In this document: positions 7,912 to 15,571 of the stretch, piece after piece
Position numbering within the stretch: the stretch's first letter is position 1
Layout: the number at the start of each line of letters is the position of its first letter
NCBI GenBank assembly: GCA_018267725.1
Contig: JAFDXY010000011.1
Location: forward strand, 1-64,000
Source of the DNA: Bacteroidota bacterium
Lineage (GTDB): Bacteria; Bacteroidota; Bacteroidia; Chitinophagales; Chitinophagaceae
Length of the DNA stretch: 64,000 nucleotides
Direction: 5' to 3'
Translations under genes and position numbers: made by a program
Notes under the pieces: model-generated
Database searches by the model: none
Told to the model about the DNA's origin: nothing
What the model saw: only the letters and a program-made list of their open reading frames with translations

Positions 7912-8532
7912 TTATTTCTTTAACCAATTTCTCATAATTGTTTCACCATTGGGCGTTAACACACTTTCCGGATGAAATTGTACACCTTGCACATCAAACG
8001 TTTTATGTTGCAATGCCATAATAAAACCATTATCATCTTCAGCTGTAATTTCTAATTCATCAGGAAAATTATTTTTATCAACTACCCAACTATGATAACG
8101 ACCAACTTCAATCTCACACGGTAAATTATTAAACAAACCCAATCGTGAATGGTGAATGGAGAATTGTGAATTATTATTTTTTTCAACTTCCGATTTTCGA
8201 TTTCCGATTTGTATTTTTGTTGCTACTCCATGAAATACGGTTGATAAATTTGTTAGCGTTCCACCAAATGCTTCGCCAATTGCCTGATGCCCCAAACACA
8301 CGCCCAGTATAGGTTTTGTTGAAGCATATTCTTTTATTAACGGCAATAACAAACCCGCTTCGCTTGGAATACCTGGTCCGGGAGATAAAATAATTTTATC
8401 ATATTTTTTTGCTTCTTCTAATGCAATTTCATTGTTTCTAAATACTTCAACTTTTTCATTTAAAATTTTTTCAACTAAATGAACAAGGTTGTAAGTAAAT
8501 GAATCATAATTATCGAATATTAAAATTTTCAT
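7912..8532 (-). CDS. trpG: Anthranilate synthase glutaminase subunit with an in-frame insertion
   Basis: TrpG supplies ammonia from glutamine to TrpE. This class I glutamine amidotransferase has the nucleophile Cys79 in GVCLGHQAIGEAFGG, the dyad in QFHPES (His187, Glu189), and SPGPGIPSEAG near residue 50. At 206 residues it is about 15-20 longer than usual. The excess is a hydrophilic stretch at about residues 109-130 (NRKSEVEKNNNSQFSIHHSR), between KIQI and LGLFNNLP, where the family has a short loop. Its DNA (about 8143-8205) consists of tandem GTGAATGG- and TTCCGATT-type words like the intergenic short repeats of this window. All catalytic residues remain. Confidence 0.97.
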   Translation of the reverse strand: MKILIFDNYDSFTYNLVHLVEKILNEKVEVFRNNEIALEEAKKYDKIILSPGPGIPSEAGLLLPLIKEYASTKPILGVCLGHQAIGEAFGGTLTNLSTVFHGVATKIQIGNRKSEVEKNNNSQFSIHHSRLGLFNNLPCEIEVGRYHSWVVDKNNFPDELEITAEDDNGFIMALQHKTFDVQGVQFHPESVLTPNGETIMRNWLKK

Positions 8533-8557
8533 TCTTTTATCATTTATAGTTTATCAT

Positions 8558-9973
8558 TTATAATTCAATTGCAAGGCTGATAGCTTTTTTCAATGCTCCT
8601 AATTTATTGTTCACTTCTTCCAATTCATTTTCGGGTTTGCTTGCTGCTACAACACCCGCACCAGCTTGATAAAACAAAGTATTATTCTTGCTTAAAAAAG
8701 TTCTTATCATAATGGCATGATTACAACTTCCATCAAAACCAACAAAACCTAAAGCACCACCATAATAACTTCTGTTAGTTGGTTCAAACTCATCAATCAA
8801 CTGCATGGCTTTAAATTTAGGAGCACCGCTTAAAGTGCCTGCAGGAAAGGTTTTTGCCAATAATAAAAACGGATTACTGTTTTCTTTAACTTTTGCAACA
8901 ACCTCACTTACTAAATGAATTACATGACTATAATAATGCACTTGTTTATAATAATTTACTTTCACTTCATCACAAATTCTACTTAAATCATTTCTTGCTA
9001 AATCAACCAACATTACATGCTCTGCATTTTCTTTTGCATCTTCCAATAAACGTTTGGTTTCTTGCTTATCAATCTCATCGTTACCTGTACGTTTATACGT
9101 TCCAGCAATTGGGTGCACTATTGCATTATTATTTTTTATAATTAATTGACTTTCGGGAGATGAACCCATTAACTTATAATCACCATAATCAAAAAAGAAC
9201 AAATAAGGTGATGGATTAATACTTCGTAATGCTCTGTACACATTAAATTCATCTCCCGTAAAATTTTGCTGAAACCTACGACTGATAACGATTTGAAACA
9301 CATCTCCCCTATAACAACTTTGTATTCCTTTCTTAACCATTTGCATATATGCTTCATCATTCATGTTGCTTGTTTCTTCACCTTTAATTGTAAACGGAAA
9401 CAAAGGAACATTTTTACTTTTAATTAAACTTTCAACTTTCAACACATCACTTTCTAAACCATTTATTGTATTCTCACACAAAAACAATTCATCTTTAAAA
9501 TGATTGATAATAATTACATATTGATATAATCTATAACGCATTAATGGAATAGTTGTAGCTTGTGTATTATACGTTGTAAGTTTAACTGTATCAAAAAATT
9601 GAACTGCATCATAAGTTGTATAACCAAATAAACCTTGAGCTTGTTGTGCAGTTTTTTCTTCGCATGGCATAGTTTGAAAACGATTCATAAAATTCCACAA
9701 CAACTGCGGCACTTCATTCACATTTTTTATTTCTATTTTTTCTGGATTATCATTAGGCAATTTAAATTCAATACTTTGCATATTTGTAATTTCAATACCT
9801 GCAATAGCATTAATACAAATAAAACTGAAACTGTTTTCTGCTGCGTGGTTATCGGTACTTTCCAACAAAATAGTATCTCTATATTTATCACGCAAACGCA
9901 AGTAAATACCAACAGGCGTAAACATATCTGCCAGCATTTTTTTTGTTTTAGTTTCTATTATTATTTTTTTCAT
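8558..9973 (-). CDS. trpE: Anthranilate synthase component I
   Basis: TrpE makes anthranilate from chorismate with ammonia from TrpG and is the feedback-controlled first step. The 471 residues have an N-terminal regulatory half and a chorismate-binding C-terminal half with GSSPESQLI, HPIAGTYKRTG, LVDLARNDLSRI, AGTLSGAPKFKAMQLID and YYGGALGFVGFDG. It is the first enzyme gene of the trp operon and follows the trpL attenuator. About 120 nt separate the attenuator terminator from the ATG, and this stretch contains the element shared with 39015-39033. trpG begins 25 bp downstream. Confidence 0.98.
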   Translation of the reverse strand: MKKIIIETKTKKMLADMFTPVGIYLRLRDKYRDTILLESTDNHAAENSFSFICINAIAGIEITNMQSIEFKLPNDNPEKIEIKNVNEVPQLLWNFMNRFQTMPCEEKTAQQAQGLFGYTTYDAVQFFDTVKLTTYNTQATTIPLMRYRLYQYVIIINHFKDELFLCENTINGLESDVLKVESLIKSKNVPLFPFTIKGEETSNMNDEAYMQMVKKGIQSCYRGDVFQIVISRRFQQNFTGDEFNVYRALRSINPSPYLFFFDYGDYKLMGSSPESQLIIKNNNAIVHPIAGTYKRTGNDEIDKQETKRLLEDAKENAEHVMLVDLARNDLSRICDEVKVNYYKQVHYYSHVIHLVSEVVAKVKENSNPFLLLAKTFPAGTLSGAPKFKAMQLIDEFEPTNRSYYGGALGFVGFDGSCNHAIMIRTFLSKNNTLFYQAGAGVVAASKPENELEEVNNKLGALKKAISLAIEL

Positions 9974-10018
9974 TTATATAAATTTATTTTTGTTATCAAC
10001 TTTAAAATTTTATTCAAC

Positions 10019-10037
10019 TTTGTTGCGTCGCACACTT
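10019..10037 (-). repeat. 19-bp 5'-UTR motif shared with the DUF1599 leader
   Basis: The word TTTGTTGCGTCGCACACTT (plus strand) occurs identically at 10019-10037 and 39015-39033. In both cases it lies on the template side about 35-65 nt upstream of a minus-strand start codon (trpE and the DUF1599 gene). The similarity extends a few bases into GTT.AATA. It contains the short palindrome TGCGTCGCA. It may be a dispersed repeat or an RNA element; two copies cannot decide this. Confidence 0.6.
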
Positions 10038-10093
10038 GTACGCTTTGTTGTTTAATTATCAAGGCTTCAACAAGCTTAGCCTGACAAAAACAA

Positions 10094-10120
10094 AAACCCC
10101 GATAAAATTTATCGGGGTTT
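10094..10120 (-). terminator. trp attenuator terminator
   Basis: On the minus strand the 13-nt arms AAACCCCGATAAA and TTTATCGGGGTTT are fully complementary and are followed by TTTTTGTTTTTG, an intrinsic terminator. It lies 30 nt after the trpL stop. The 3' arm word ATCGGGG (plus 10097-10103) occurs a second time inside trpL (plus 10158-10164). That leader copy can pair with the 5' arm CCCCGAT (plus 10111-10117) and prevent the terminator from forming. It may also end transcripts reading through from hisB. Confidence 0.9.
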
Positions 10121-10150
10121 AATATATAAACAATAGTATTGGCAATGCCT

Positions 10151-10210
10151 TTACAATCCCCGATTGAGGTTTGTATGCCACCACCAAATATTGTTTATTA
10201 TTTTTTTCAT
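10151..10210 (-). CDS. trpL: trp operon leader peptide (three consecutive Trp codons)
   Basis: The minus-strand ORF ATG 10210 to TAA 10151 encodes the 19-residue peptide MKKIINNIWWWHTNLNRGL. Three adjacent TGG codons occupy 10178-10186; tryptophan is otherwise rare, so this run is very unlikely by chance. The segment ATCGGGG, 13 nt past the last Trp codon, is complementary to the 5' arm of the downstream terminator. A ribosome stalled on WWW leaves it free to form an antiterminator; a ribosome that reaches the stop covers it, and the terminator forms. The ATG is 7 nt after a TATATTTG promoter element. The ORF is seen directly; the mechanism is inferred from classical trp attenuation. Confidence 0.92.
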   Translation of the reverse strand: MKKIINNIWWWHTNLNRGL

Positions 10211-10217
10211 TGCAGCA

Positions 10218-10250
10218 CAAATATAAAGGGGCAAACTATTTATTGCCAAA
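10218..10250 (-). promoter_or_regulatory. trp operon promoter
   Basis: Read on the minus strand, TTTG (plus 10247-10250) and TATATTTG (plus 10218-10225) are separated by 21 bp, matching the Bacteroidota sigma-A pattern TTG...TAnnTTTG. The -33 element begins 7 bp beyond the hisB stop. The expected transcription start falls within a few bases of the trpL ATG, so the leader ORF would have little or no 5' UTR. Confidence 0.7.
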
Positions 10251-10256
10251 TATTTT

Positions 10257-11384
10257 TTACAATATTCCTTTTGTACTTGGTAAATAATTACTTAGCGGAT
10301 CTCGTTTTACAGCCATTTTAATTGCCTTAGCAAAAGCCTTAAATATGGCTTCAATTTTATGATGTTCATTATCTCCTTTACATTCAATATTCAAATTGCA
10401 TTTAGCTGCATCACTAAACGATTTAAAGAAGTGAAAAAACATTTCGGTTGGCATATCTCCTACTTTTTCTCTTTTAAATTCTGCGTTCCATACTAACCAA
10501 TTTCTTCCACCAAAATCTATTAATACTTTAGCTTCAGCTTCATCCATTGGCAATGCAAAACCATAACGTTCCATTCCTCGTTTATCTATTAAAGCTTTTG
10601 CAAATGCTTCGCCTAAAGCAATGCCTGTATCTTCAATAGTATGATGTTCATCAATATGCAAATCGCCTTTTGTTTCTATACTTAAATCTATTTTACCATG
10701 CCTTGCAATTTGTTCTAACATGTGATTAAAGAAGCCCAAACCCGTATGAATATTGGCTTTACCGCTTCCATCTATATTCAATTCAATTTTTATTTTTGTT
10801 TCGTTGGTGTTACGTTCATGTTTTACCTTTCGCAAATTCAATTTTAAAAAAGTATAAACATCATTCCAGTTATCAGCTTCAAAAGCAATTATATTTTTAT
10901 AATTTTCTTCTTGTTCTTTTGTTAATTGATGTAAAGATTTTAAATAGATTGCTTTGCATCCTAAGTTTTTTGCTAATTCAATATCGCTCCATCTATCTCC
11001 AATTACAAATGAATTTTCAATATCAAAATTTTTATTGTTTATTAAATGATTTAACAAAGCAGTGCCAGGTTTGCGTGTAGGCTTATTTTCTTTTGCAAAA
11101 GTTCTATCAACATGAATTTCATTAAACACAAAGCCTTCGCTTTCTAAAATTCTAAGCATTAAATTCTGATACGGATAATAAGTTTCTTCAGGATAAGATG
11201 CAGTACCTAAGCCATCTTGATTAGTTATTAATATTTTATAATAGTCAAACTCAGTTGCAATTTTTGATAAAGTTGTAATAGCATTTTTTACAAAAGAAGT
11301 TTTTTCTAAACTATCAATCTGAAAATCTGTTGGTGGTTCATTTAGTATTACGCCGTCTCTGTCTATAAATAAAATTGGTTTCAT
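10257..11384 (-). CDS. hisB: Bifunctional histidinol-phosphatase / imidazoleglycerol-phosphate dehydratase
   Basis: This 375-residue fusion has a HAD-type histidinol-phosphatase (FIDRDGVI at the N-terminus, later KPGTALLNHL and VIGDRWSDIELA). From about residue 185 follows imidazoleglycerol-phosphate dehydratase, with the metal-binding motifs HIDEHHTIEDTGIALGEA and GDNEHHKIEAIFKA. It covers two non-adjacent steps of histidine synthesis. It is the last his gene here. The usual partners hisH, hisA, hisF and hisIE are absent from the window, and the trp promoter begins immediately after its stop. It follows hisC after an intervening dehydrogenase and cytochrome. Confidence 0.97.
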   Translation of the reverse strand: MKPILFIDRDGVILNEPPTDFQIDSLEKTSFVKNAITTLSKIATEFDYYKILITNQDGLGTASYPEETYYPYQNLMLRILESEGFVFNEIHVDRTFAKENKPTRKPGTALLNHLINNKNFDIENSFVIGDRWSDIELAKNLGCKAIYLKSLHQLTKEQEENYKNIIAFEADNWNDVYTFLKLNLRKVKHERNTNETKIKIELNIDGSGKANIHTGLGFFNHMLEQIARHGKIDLSIETKGDLHIDEHHTIEDTGIALGEAFAKALIDKRGMERYGFALPMDEAEAKVLIDFGGRNWLVWNAEFKREKVGDMPTEMFFHFFKSFSDAAKCNLNIECKGDNEHHKIEAIFKAFAKAIKMAVKRDPLSNYLPSTKGIL

Positions 11385-11475
11385 ATTTAAGTATTTAGGA
11401 GCTATGAAAAAAAGTAAACTATTTTTTGTAGCCCTAATTTCAAACTTTTATTTTCTTTGTTCTTTCTTCTTTATT

Positions 11476-11883
11476 CTATTTTTTATTTCTTACAGCTTGT
11501 ACTTCTGCAACAGTTACTGCACCTGCATTGTTGCCAAAACTATTACGCACGTAAGTTAATACATCTGCTATTTGCTGATTAGTCAAATCGTTATGCGGAG
11601 CCATATTATTACTATACTTTTCATCGTCAATAGCAATACGGTCAGTCATTCCTTTCAGCACAATTTGTATCATTTTATTTTTATCATTAATATATTCTTC
11701 AGCAGTTAATGGTGGGTTTAATTTAGGAACACCACCGCCATCTGCCTGATGGCAACTTAAACAATATTTTGTATAAACTATTTTGCCTCGCATTACAGAT
11801 TGTTGTATTGAATTGGGTTGTTGTGCCAATACAAAAACAAATGTTGTAACTATAAGTAGGGTTACAATAAATATTTTTTTCAT
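11476..11883 (-). CDS. Periplasmic c-type cytochrome
   Basis: This 135-residue protein has a signal peptide (MKKIFIVTLLIVTTFVFVLA) and one haem-c site, CLSCHQADGGG. A likely axial methionine sits in NNMAPHNDLTNQQIADVLTYVRNSFGN, the usual end of a class I cytochrome c domain. It probably accepts electrons in the periplasm from the sorbosone/glucose dehydrogenase-type protein encoded 17 bp upstream in the same direction; the pairing is common and the electron partner is inferred. The two genes interrupt the his operon between hisC and hisB. Confidence 0.92.
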   Translation of the reverse strand: MKKIFIVTLLIVTTFVFVLAQQPNSIQQSVMRGKIVYTKYCLSCHQADGGGVPKLNPPLTAEEYINDKNKMIQIVLKGMTDRIAIDDEKYSNNMAPHNDLTNQQIADVLTYVRNSFGNNAGAVTVAEVQAVRNKK

Positions 11884-11899
11884 AGCAATAATATATTAA

Positions 11900-13180
11900 T
11901 TATTTATTGTATGTTATTTTATAAATGGTTCCTTTAGCATCATCACTCACATATAATGAACCATCAGCACCTTGTGCTAAACCACATGGGCGGTGGGCTG
12001 CATCTCTACTTGAAGTAATAACAGTTTTGCCTGCAAAACCATTTGCAAAAACTTCCCATTTACCTGTTGGTTTTCCATTTTTAAATGGAACAAAAACAAC
12101 ATAAAAACCTTCTTGTGGTTCTGGAGCTCTGTTCCAACTTCCATGAAATGCAATGAATGCACCGTTTTTATATTTTTCAGGAAATTGATTGCCTGTATAA
12201 AACAACAAGCCATTGGGAGCTAAATGTGCAGGAAAAGCAATAGCAGGGTTTATATAATTGGTAGTAGATTTTTTTCCATCACCACCATATTCAGGTGCAA
12301 TTATTTTTTTGTTTACAAAATTATCGTAATAAATATAAGGCCAACCTGCATTATCGCCTTTACGAATTTCATACATACATTCTGCCGGCAACTCTGCACT
12401 TTGTTTGGTTGTAAACATTTCAGGAAAAATATCATGTAATTGATCTCTTCCGTGTTGCATTACAAATAAAGTATTGGTTTGCGTATTCCAATCTAAACCA
12501 ACTACGTTTCTTAATCCGGTAGCATAACGTGTTCCATCTTTATACGTTTGGTTTTGTTTATCAACTTTAAACATCCAAATGCCACCAGCAGAATCTAAAA
12601 TAGGGCAAGGCTTCATACCCATTGAGCCCGTTTGCCTATCTTTTTCTTGACATGAATTTGAGTATGCACCAATATTTACATATATATTTCCATTATTATC
12701 TAAAGTTATTGATTTTGATTCATGCTCGCCTCTGTTTAATAATCCTGTAATTATTTTTTCGGGATTGTTGGGATGAATAATTTGATTTTTTTCATTCAAC
12801 TTATAACGAAATACTTCTTCATCTGACGAAGCATATAAATAACCATTTTTTATGGCAATGCCTGTACCAACATAGTTACCAATTGGTTGTATTGAATCCA
12901 TTATACCATCTCCATTTGTATCAATTAAATGAAGTATTGCATTTTTATACTTACTTCTTTTATTAAAATTAAGTTTTACATAAACTTCTCCTTGAGGTGT
13001 AACTACAATATGCCTTGCAACACCTAAACCATCTGCAATTTTTATTGCAGAAAAATTTGAAGGAAGCGTTAGCCCTGCATTATCATCAGTTATATTTTTT
13101 TTTGTTGAATCGGTTTTTGGTAACCCTGCCAAAACATTTATGCTAATAAGCAAGAGCGGTGCAAAAAAATATTTTTTCAT
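11900..13180 (-). CDS. Sorbosone/glucose dehydrogenase-type beta-propeller protein
   Basis: This 426-residue exported protein begins with signal peptide MKKYFFAPLLLISINVLA. The body resembles PQQ-dependent L-sorbosone / soluble glucose dehydrogenase-type six-bladed propellers: GLGVARHIVVTPQGEVYV, GEHESKSITLDNNGNIYVN, YATGLRNVVGLDWN, HGRDQLHD, KGDNAGWPY, FIAFHGSWNR and HRPCGLAQGADGSLYVSDD. It probably oxidises a sugar or alcohol in the periplasm and passes electrons to the adjacent cytochrome c. The true substrate is unknown and PQQ use is inferred from the family. It begins 25 bp after hisC, inside the his operon. Confidence 0.88.
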   Translation of the reverse strand: MKKYFFAPLLLISINVLAGLPKTDSTKKNITDDNAGLTLPSNFSAIKIADGLGVARHIVVTPQGEVYVKLNFNKRSKYKNAILHLIDTNGDGIMDSIQPIGNYVGTGIAIKNGYLYASSDEEVFRYKLNEKNQIIHPNNPEKIITGLLNRGEHESKSITLDNNGNIYVNIGAYSNSCQEKDRQTGSMGMKPCPILDSAGGIWMFKVDKQNQTYKDGTRYATGLRNVVGLDWNTQTNTLFVMQHGRDQLHDIFPEMFTTKQSAELPAECMYEIRKGDNAGWPYIYYDNFVNKKIIAPEYGGDGKKSTTNYINPAIAFPAHLAPNGLLFYTGNQFPEKYKNGAFIAFHGSWNRAPEPQEGFYVVFVPFKNGKPTGKWEVFANGFAGKTVITSSRDAAHRPCGLAQGADGSLYVSDDAKGTIYKITYNK

Positions 13181-13205
13181 TTTGAAGGAGGTTTAATGCG
13201 TAAAG

Positions 13206-14270
13206 TTATAAACTATTTATTTGTAAATAATCACTTAAAGCATCTATCAACAATGTGTTTTCGCTTTCTGTTCCAATAGTAATACGCAAACAATCATCAC
13301 ACAATTTTACATTACTTCTATCTCTAACCACAATTGCTTTTGTTAATAAAAATTCATACACTTTTCTTGCATCTTTTATTTTAACCAATAAAAAATTAGC
13401 ATCACTTTGATATACTTTTTCTATAATTGAAATTTGTTGAAACACCTTTATTAATGCCACTTTCATAGCAACCAATTCTCTAACCATATCATTCACCTGA
13501 CCAATTTCTTCTAATGCTTTTATTGCCAACTCTTGTGTAGCCTGGTTAATATTATACGGAGGTTTTACTTTATTTAAAACTTCAATAATTTCTGTGGATG
13601 CAAATGCCATTCCTAAACGTAAAGCCGCTAAACCCCATGCTTTACTTAGTGTTTGCAGAATAACCAAATTAGGATAATCTTTTAAACTGCTAATAAAAGA
13701 ATGTTGTTTTGAAAAATTTATATAGGCTTCATCAATAACAACTATCCCATTAAAATTATTTAATATAAATTCAATATCTTCTCTATTAATTGAATTTCCG
13801 GTTGGATTATTAGGAGAACAAATCCAAATTATTTTAGTATTGGCATCAACTAAATTTTCTAAATGAATTAAGTTAAGTTGAAAATCATCTAACAACAATG
13901 CTTTTCTTACTTCAATATCATTAATATTTCCGCTTACTTCATACATACCATAAGTTGGCGGAAAAATAATTACATTATCTTTTTTGGGTTCACAAAAGCA
14001 ACGATACAATAAATCAATGCACTCATCGCTTCCATTTCCTAAAAAAATATTTTTAGTTACAACATTTTTTACTGTACTTATTTTTTCTTTTACTTGAAGT
14101 TGATGAGGATCGGGATAACGATTATACCATTTAGTTAATGGAGAACCTAAACTATTTTCGTTAGCATCTAAAAACACTTTTGCTTCTCCACTAAATTCAT
14201 CTCGTGCAGATGAATAAGGAGTTAATTTTTTAATATTTTCTCGTACGAGTTTTTCTAATTGAAAGCTCAT
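13206..14270 (-). CDS. hisC: Histidinol-phosphate aminotransferase
   Basis: HisC transaminates imidazole-acetol phosphate to histidinol phosphate. This PLP fold-type I enzyme of 354 residues has LDANENSLGSPL and YPDPHQLQVKEKI near the N-terminus, the phosphate-binding region FLGNGSDECIDLLYRCF, WICSPNNPTGN, VIDEAYINF and the Schiff-base lysine in LQTLSKAWGLAALRLG. The C-terminal arginine segment DCLRITIGTESEN is present. It starts 18 bp after hisD and is followed by the dehydrogenase-cytochrome pair. Confidence 0.97.
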   Translation of the reverse strand: MSFQLEKLVRENIKKLTPYSSARDEFSGEAKVFLDANENSLGSPLTKWYNRYPDPHQLQVKEKISTVKNVVTKNIFLGNGSDECIDLLYRCFCEPKKDNVIIFPPTYGMYEVSGNINDIEVRKALLLDDFQLNLIHLENLVDANTKIIWICSPNNPTGNSINREDIEFILNNFNGIVVIDEAYINFSKQHSFISSLKDYPNLVILQTLSKAWGLAALRLGMAFASTEIIEVLNKVKPPYNINQATQELAIKALEEIGQVNDMVRELVAMKVALIKVFQQISIIEKVYQSDANFLLVKIKDARKVYEFLLTKAIVVRDRSNVKLCDDCLRITIGTESENTLLIDALSDYLQINSL

Positions 14271-14288
14271 TTAACTCTTAATTTTTAA

Positions 14289-15569
14289 TTAATAATTATT
14301 AATTCTCACACTCACCGCATTTTTATGTGCATGCAATCCTTCTGCTTCTGCCATTAGTTCAACAGTATTGGCAATTTGTTGTAAACCTTGCTGTGTAAGC
14401 TTTTGATAAGTTATTTTTTTTACAAAACTATCAACACTAACGCCACTGTATGCTTTTGCAAAACCATTGGTTGGCAATGTATGATTAGTTCCGCTTGCAT
14501 AATCTCCTGCACTTTCGGGCGAATAATTTCCTATAAAAACAGATCCTGCATTTATAATTTCTTCGGCAACTGTATCTGCATTTTCGCATGCAATAATTAA
14601 ATGCTCGGCTGCATATTCATTAACTAAATCAATTGCTTCATTTATATTTTTTACAATAATTGCTTTACTGTTTTCTAATGCCTTTATTGCAATATTTTTT
14701 CTTGGTAAATTTTCAAGTTGACTATTAATTTCATTATTTACTTCATCAACTAAATTTTTATTGGTGCTTACCAATAATACTTGACTATCTACACCATGTT
14801 CTGCTTGACTTAATAAATCAGCTGCTACAAATTTTGCATTGGCTGTTTCATCTGCCATTACACAAACTTCACTTGGGCCTGCAGGCATATCAATTGCAAT
14901 TCCATCTTGTTGAATTAATTGCTTAGCACAAGTTACATACTGATTTCCCGGTCCGAAAATTTTATAGACTGATGGAATAGTTTCTGTTCCATAAGCCATT
15001 GCAGCAATAGCTTGCACGCCGCCAACTTTATAAATTTTTGTAATACCTACTAAGTTTGCAGCAAATAAAATTACCGGATGAAGTGTACCATTTTTATTGG
15101 GAGGAGAACATAAAATAATTTCTTTACAATTAGCAATTTTTGCAGGGATGCCTAACATTAAAATAGTTGAAAATAACGGAGCAGTTCCACCGGGAATGTA
15201 TAAACCAACTTTTTCTATACCAACACTTTTACGCCAACAACTAATACCGGACATAGTTTCAACAACTTCAACATTCGTAATTTGTTTTTTATGAAAAGTT
15301 GAAATATTATTTGCTGCAGTTTGAATAGCTTGCTTTAATTGCGTTGATAATAAAGTTTCTGCATCTGCAATTTCTTTTCCAGTTACTAAAAAACTTTCTA
15401 ACTCAACACCATCAAATTGTTGTGTGTATTTTTTTAAAGCTGCATCGCCATTTTGCTTCACATCATTTAAAATGTTTTTTACTTTTTCTGTTAAAAAAGA
15501 AATACTGTAAGTTGGACGTTGCAATAAAATTTGCCAATCTTTTTTATCAGGGTATAAATATATTTTCAT
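14289..15569 (-). CDS. hisD: Histidinol dehydrogenase
   Basis: HisD oxidises histidinol to histidine in two NAD-dependent steps with a zinc ion. The 426 residues have the normal length. Visible motifs are GLYIPGGTAPLFSTILML, the zinc/substrate motif LLSQAEHGVDSQVLL, NEYAAEHLIIAC and the C-terminal GDYASGTNHTLPTNGFAKAYSGVSV (shown here only in part by the key GTNHTLPT and SGVSVDSF). It lies two bases after the hisG stop and 18 bp before hisC, so it is in the core his operon controlled by hisL. Confidence 0.98.
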   Translation of the reverse strand: MKIYLYPDKKDWQILLQRPTYSISFLTEKVKNILNDVKQNGDAALKKYTQQFDGVELESFLVTGKEIADAETLLSTQLKQAIQTAANNISTFHKKQITNVEVVETMSGISCWRKSVGIEKVGLYIPGGTAPLFSTILMLGIPAKIANCKEIILCSPPNKNGTLHPVILFAANLVGITKIYKVGGVQAIAAMAYGTETIPSVYKIFGPGNQYVTCAKQLIQQDGIAIDMPAGPSEVCVMADETANAKFVAADLLSQAEHGVDSQVLLVSTNKNLVDEVNNEINSQLENLPRKNIAIKALENSKAIIVKNINEAIDLVNEYAAEHLIIACENADTVAEEIINAGSVFIGNYSPESAGDYASGTNHTLPTNGFAKAYSGVSVDSFVKKITYQKLTQQGLQQIANTVELMAEAEGLHAHKNAVSVRINNY

Positions 15570-15571
15570 AA

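Noticed and set aside
10094..10120. Hairpin as a simple hisB terminator only
   Set aside because: It lies downstream of a separate promoter and the WWW ORF, and its arm is repeated in that ORF. A double role is possible, but attenuator is the better reading.
10094..10250. T-box or trp RNA-binding (TRAP) leader upstream of trpE
   Set aside because: No T-box UGGN motif or stem I, and no run of spaced GAG/UAG triplets; a leader peptide explains the region fully.
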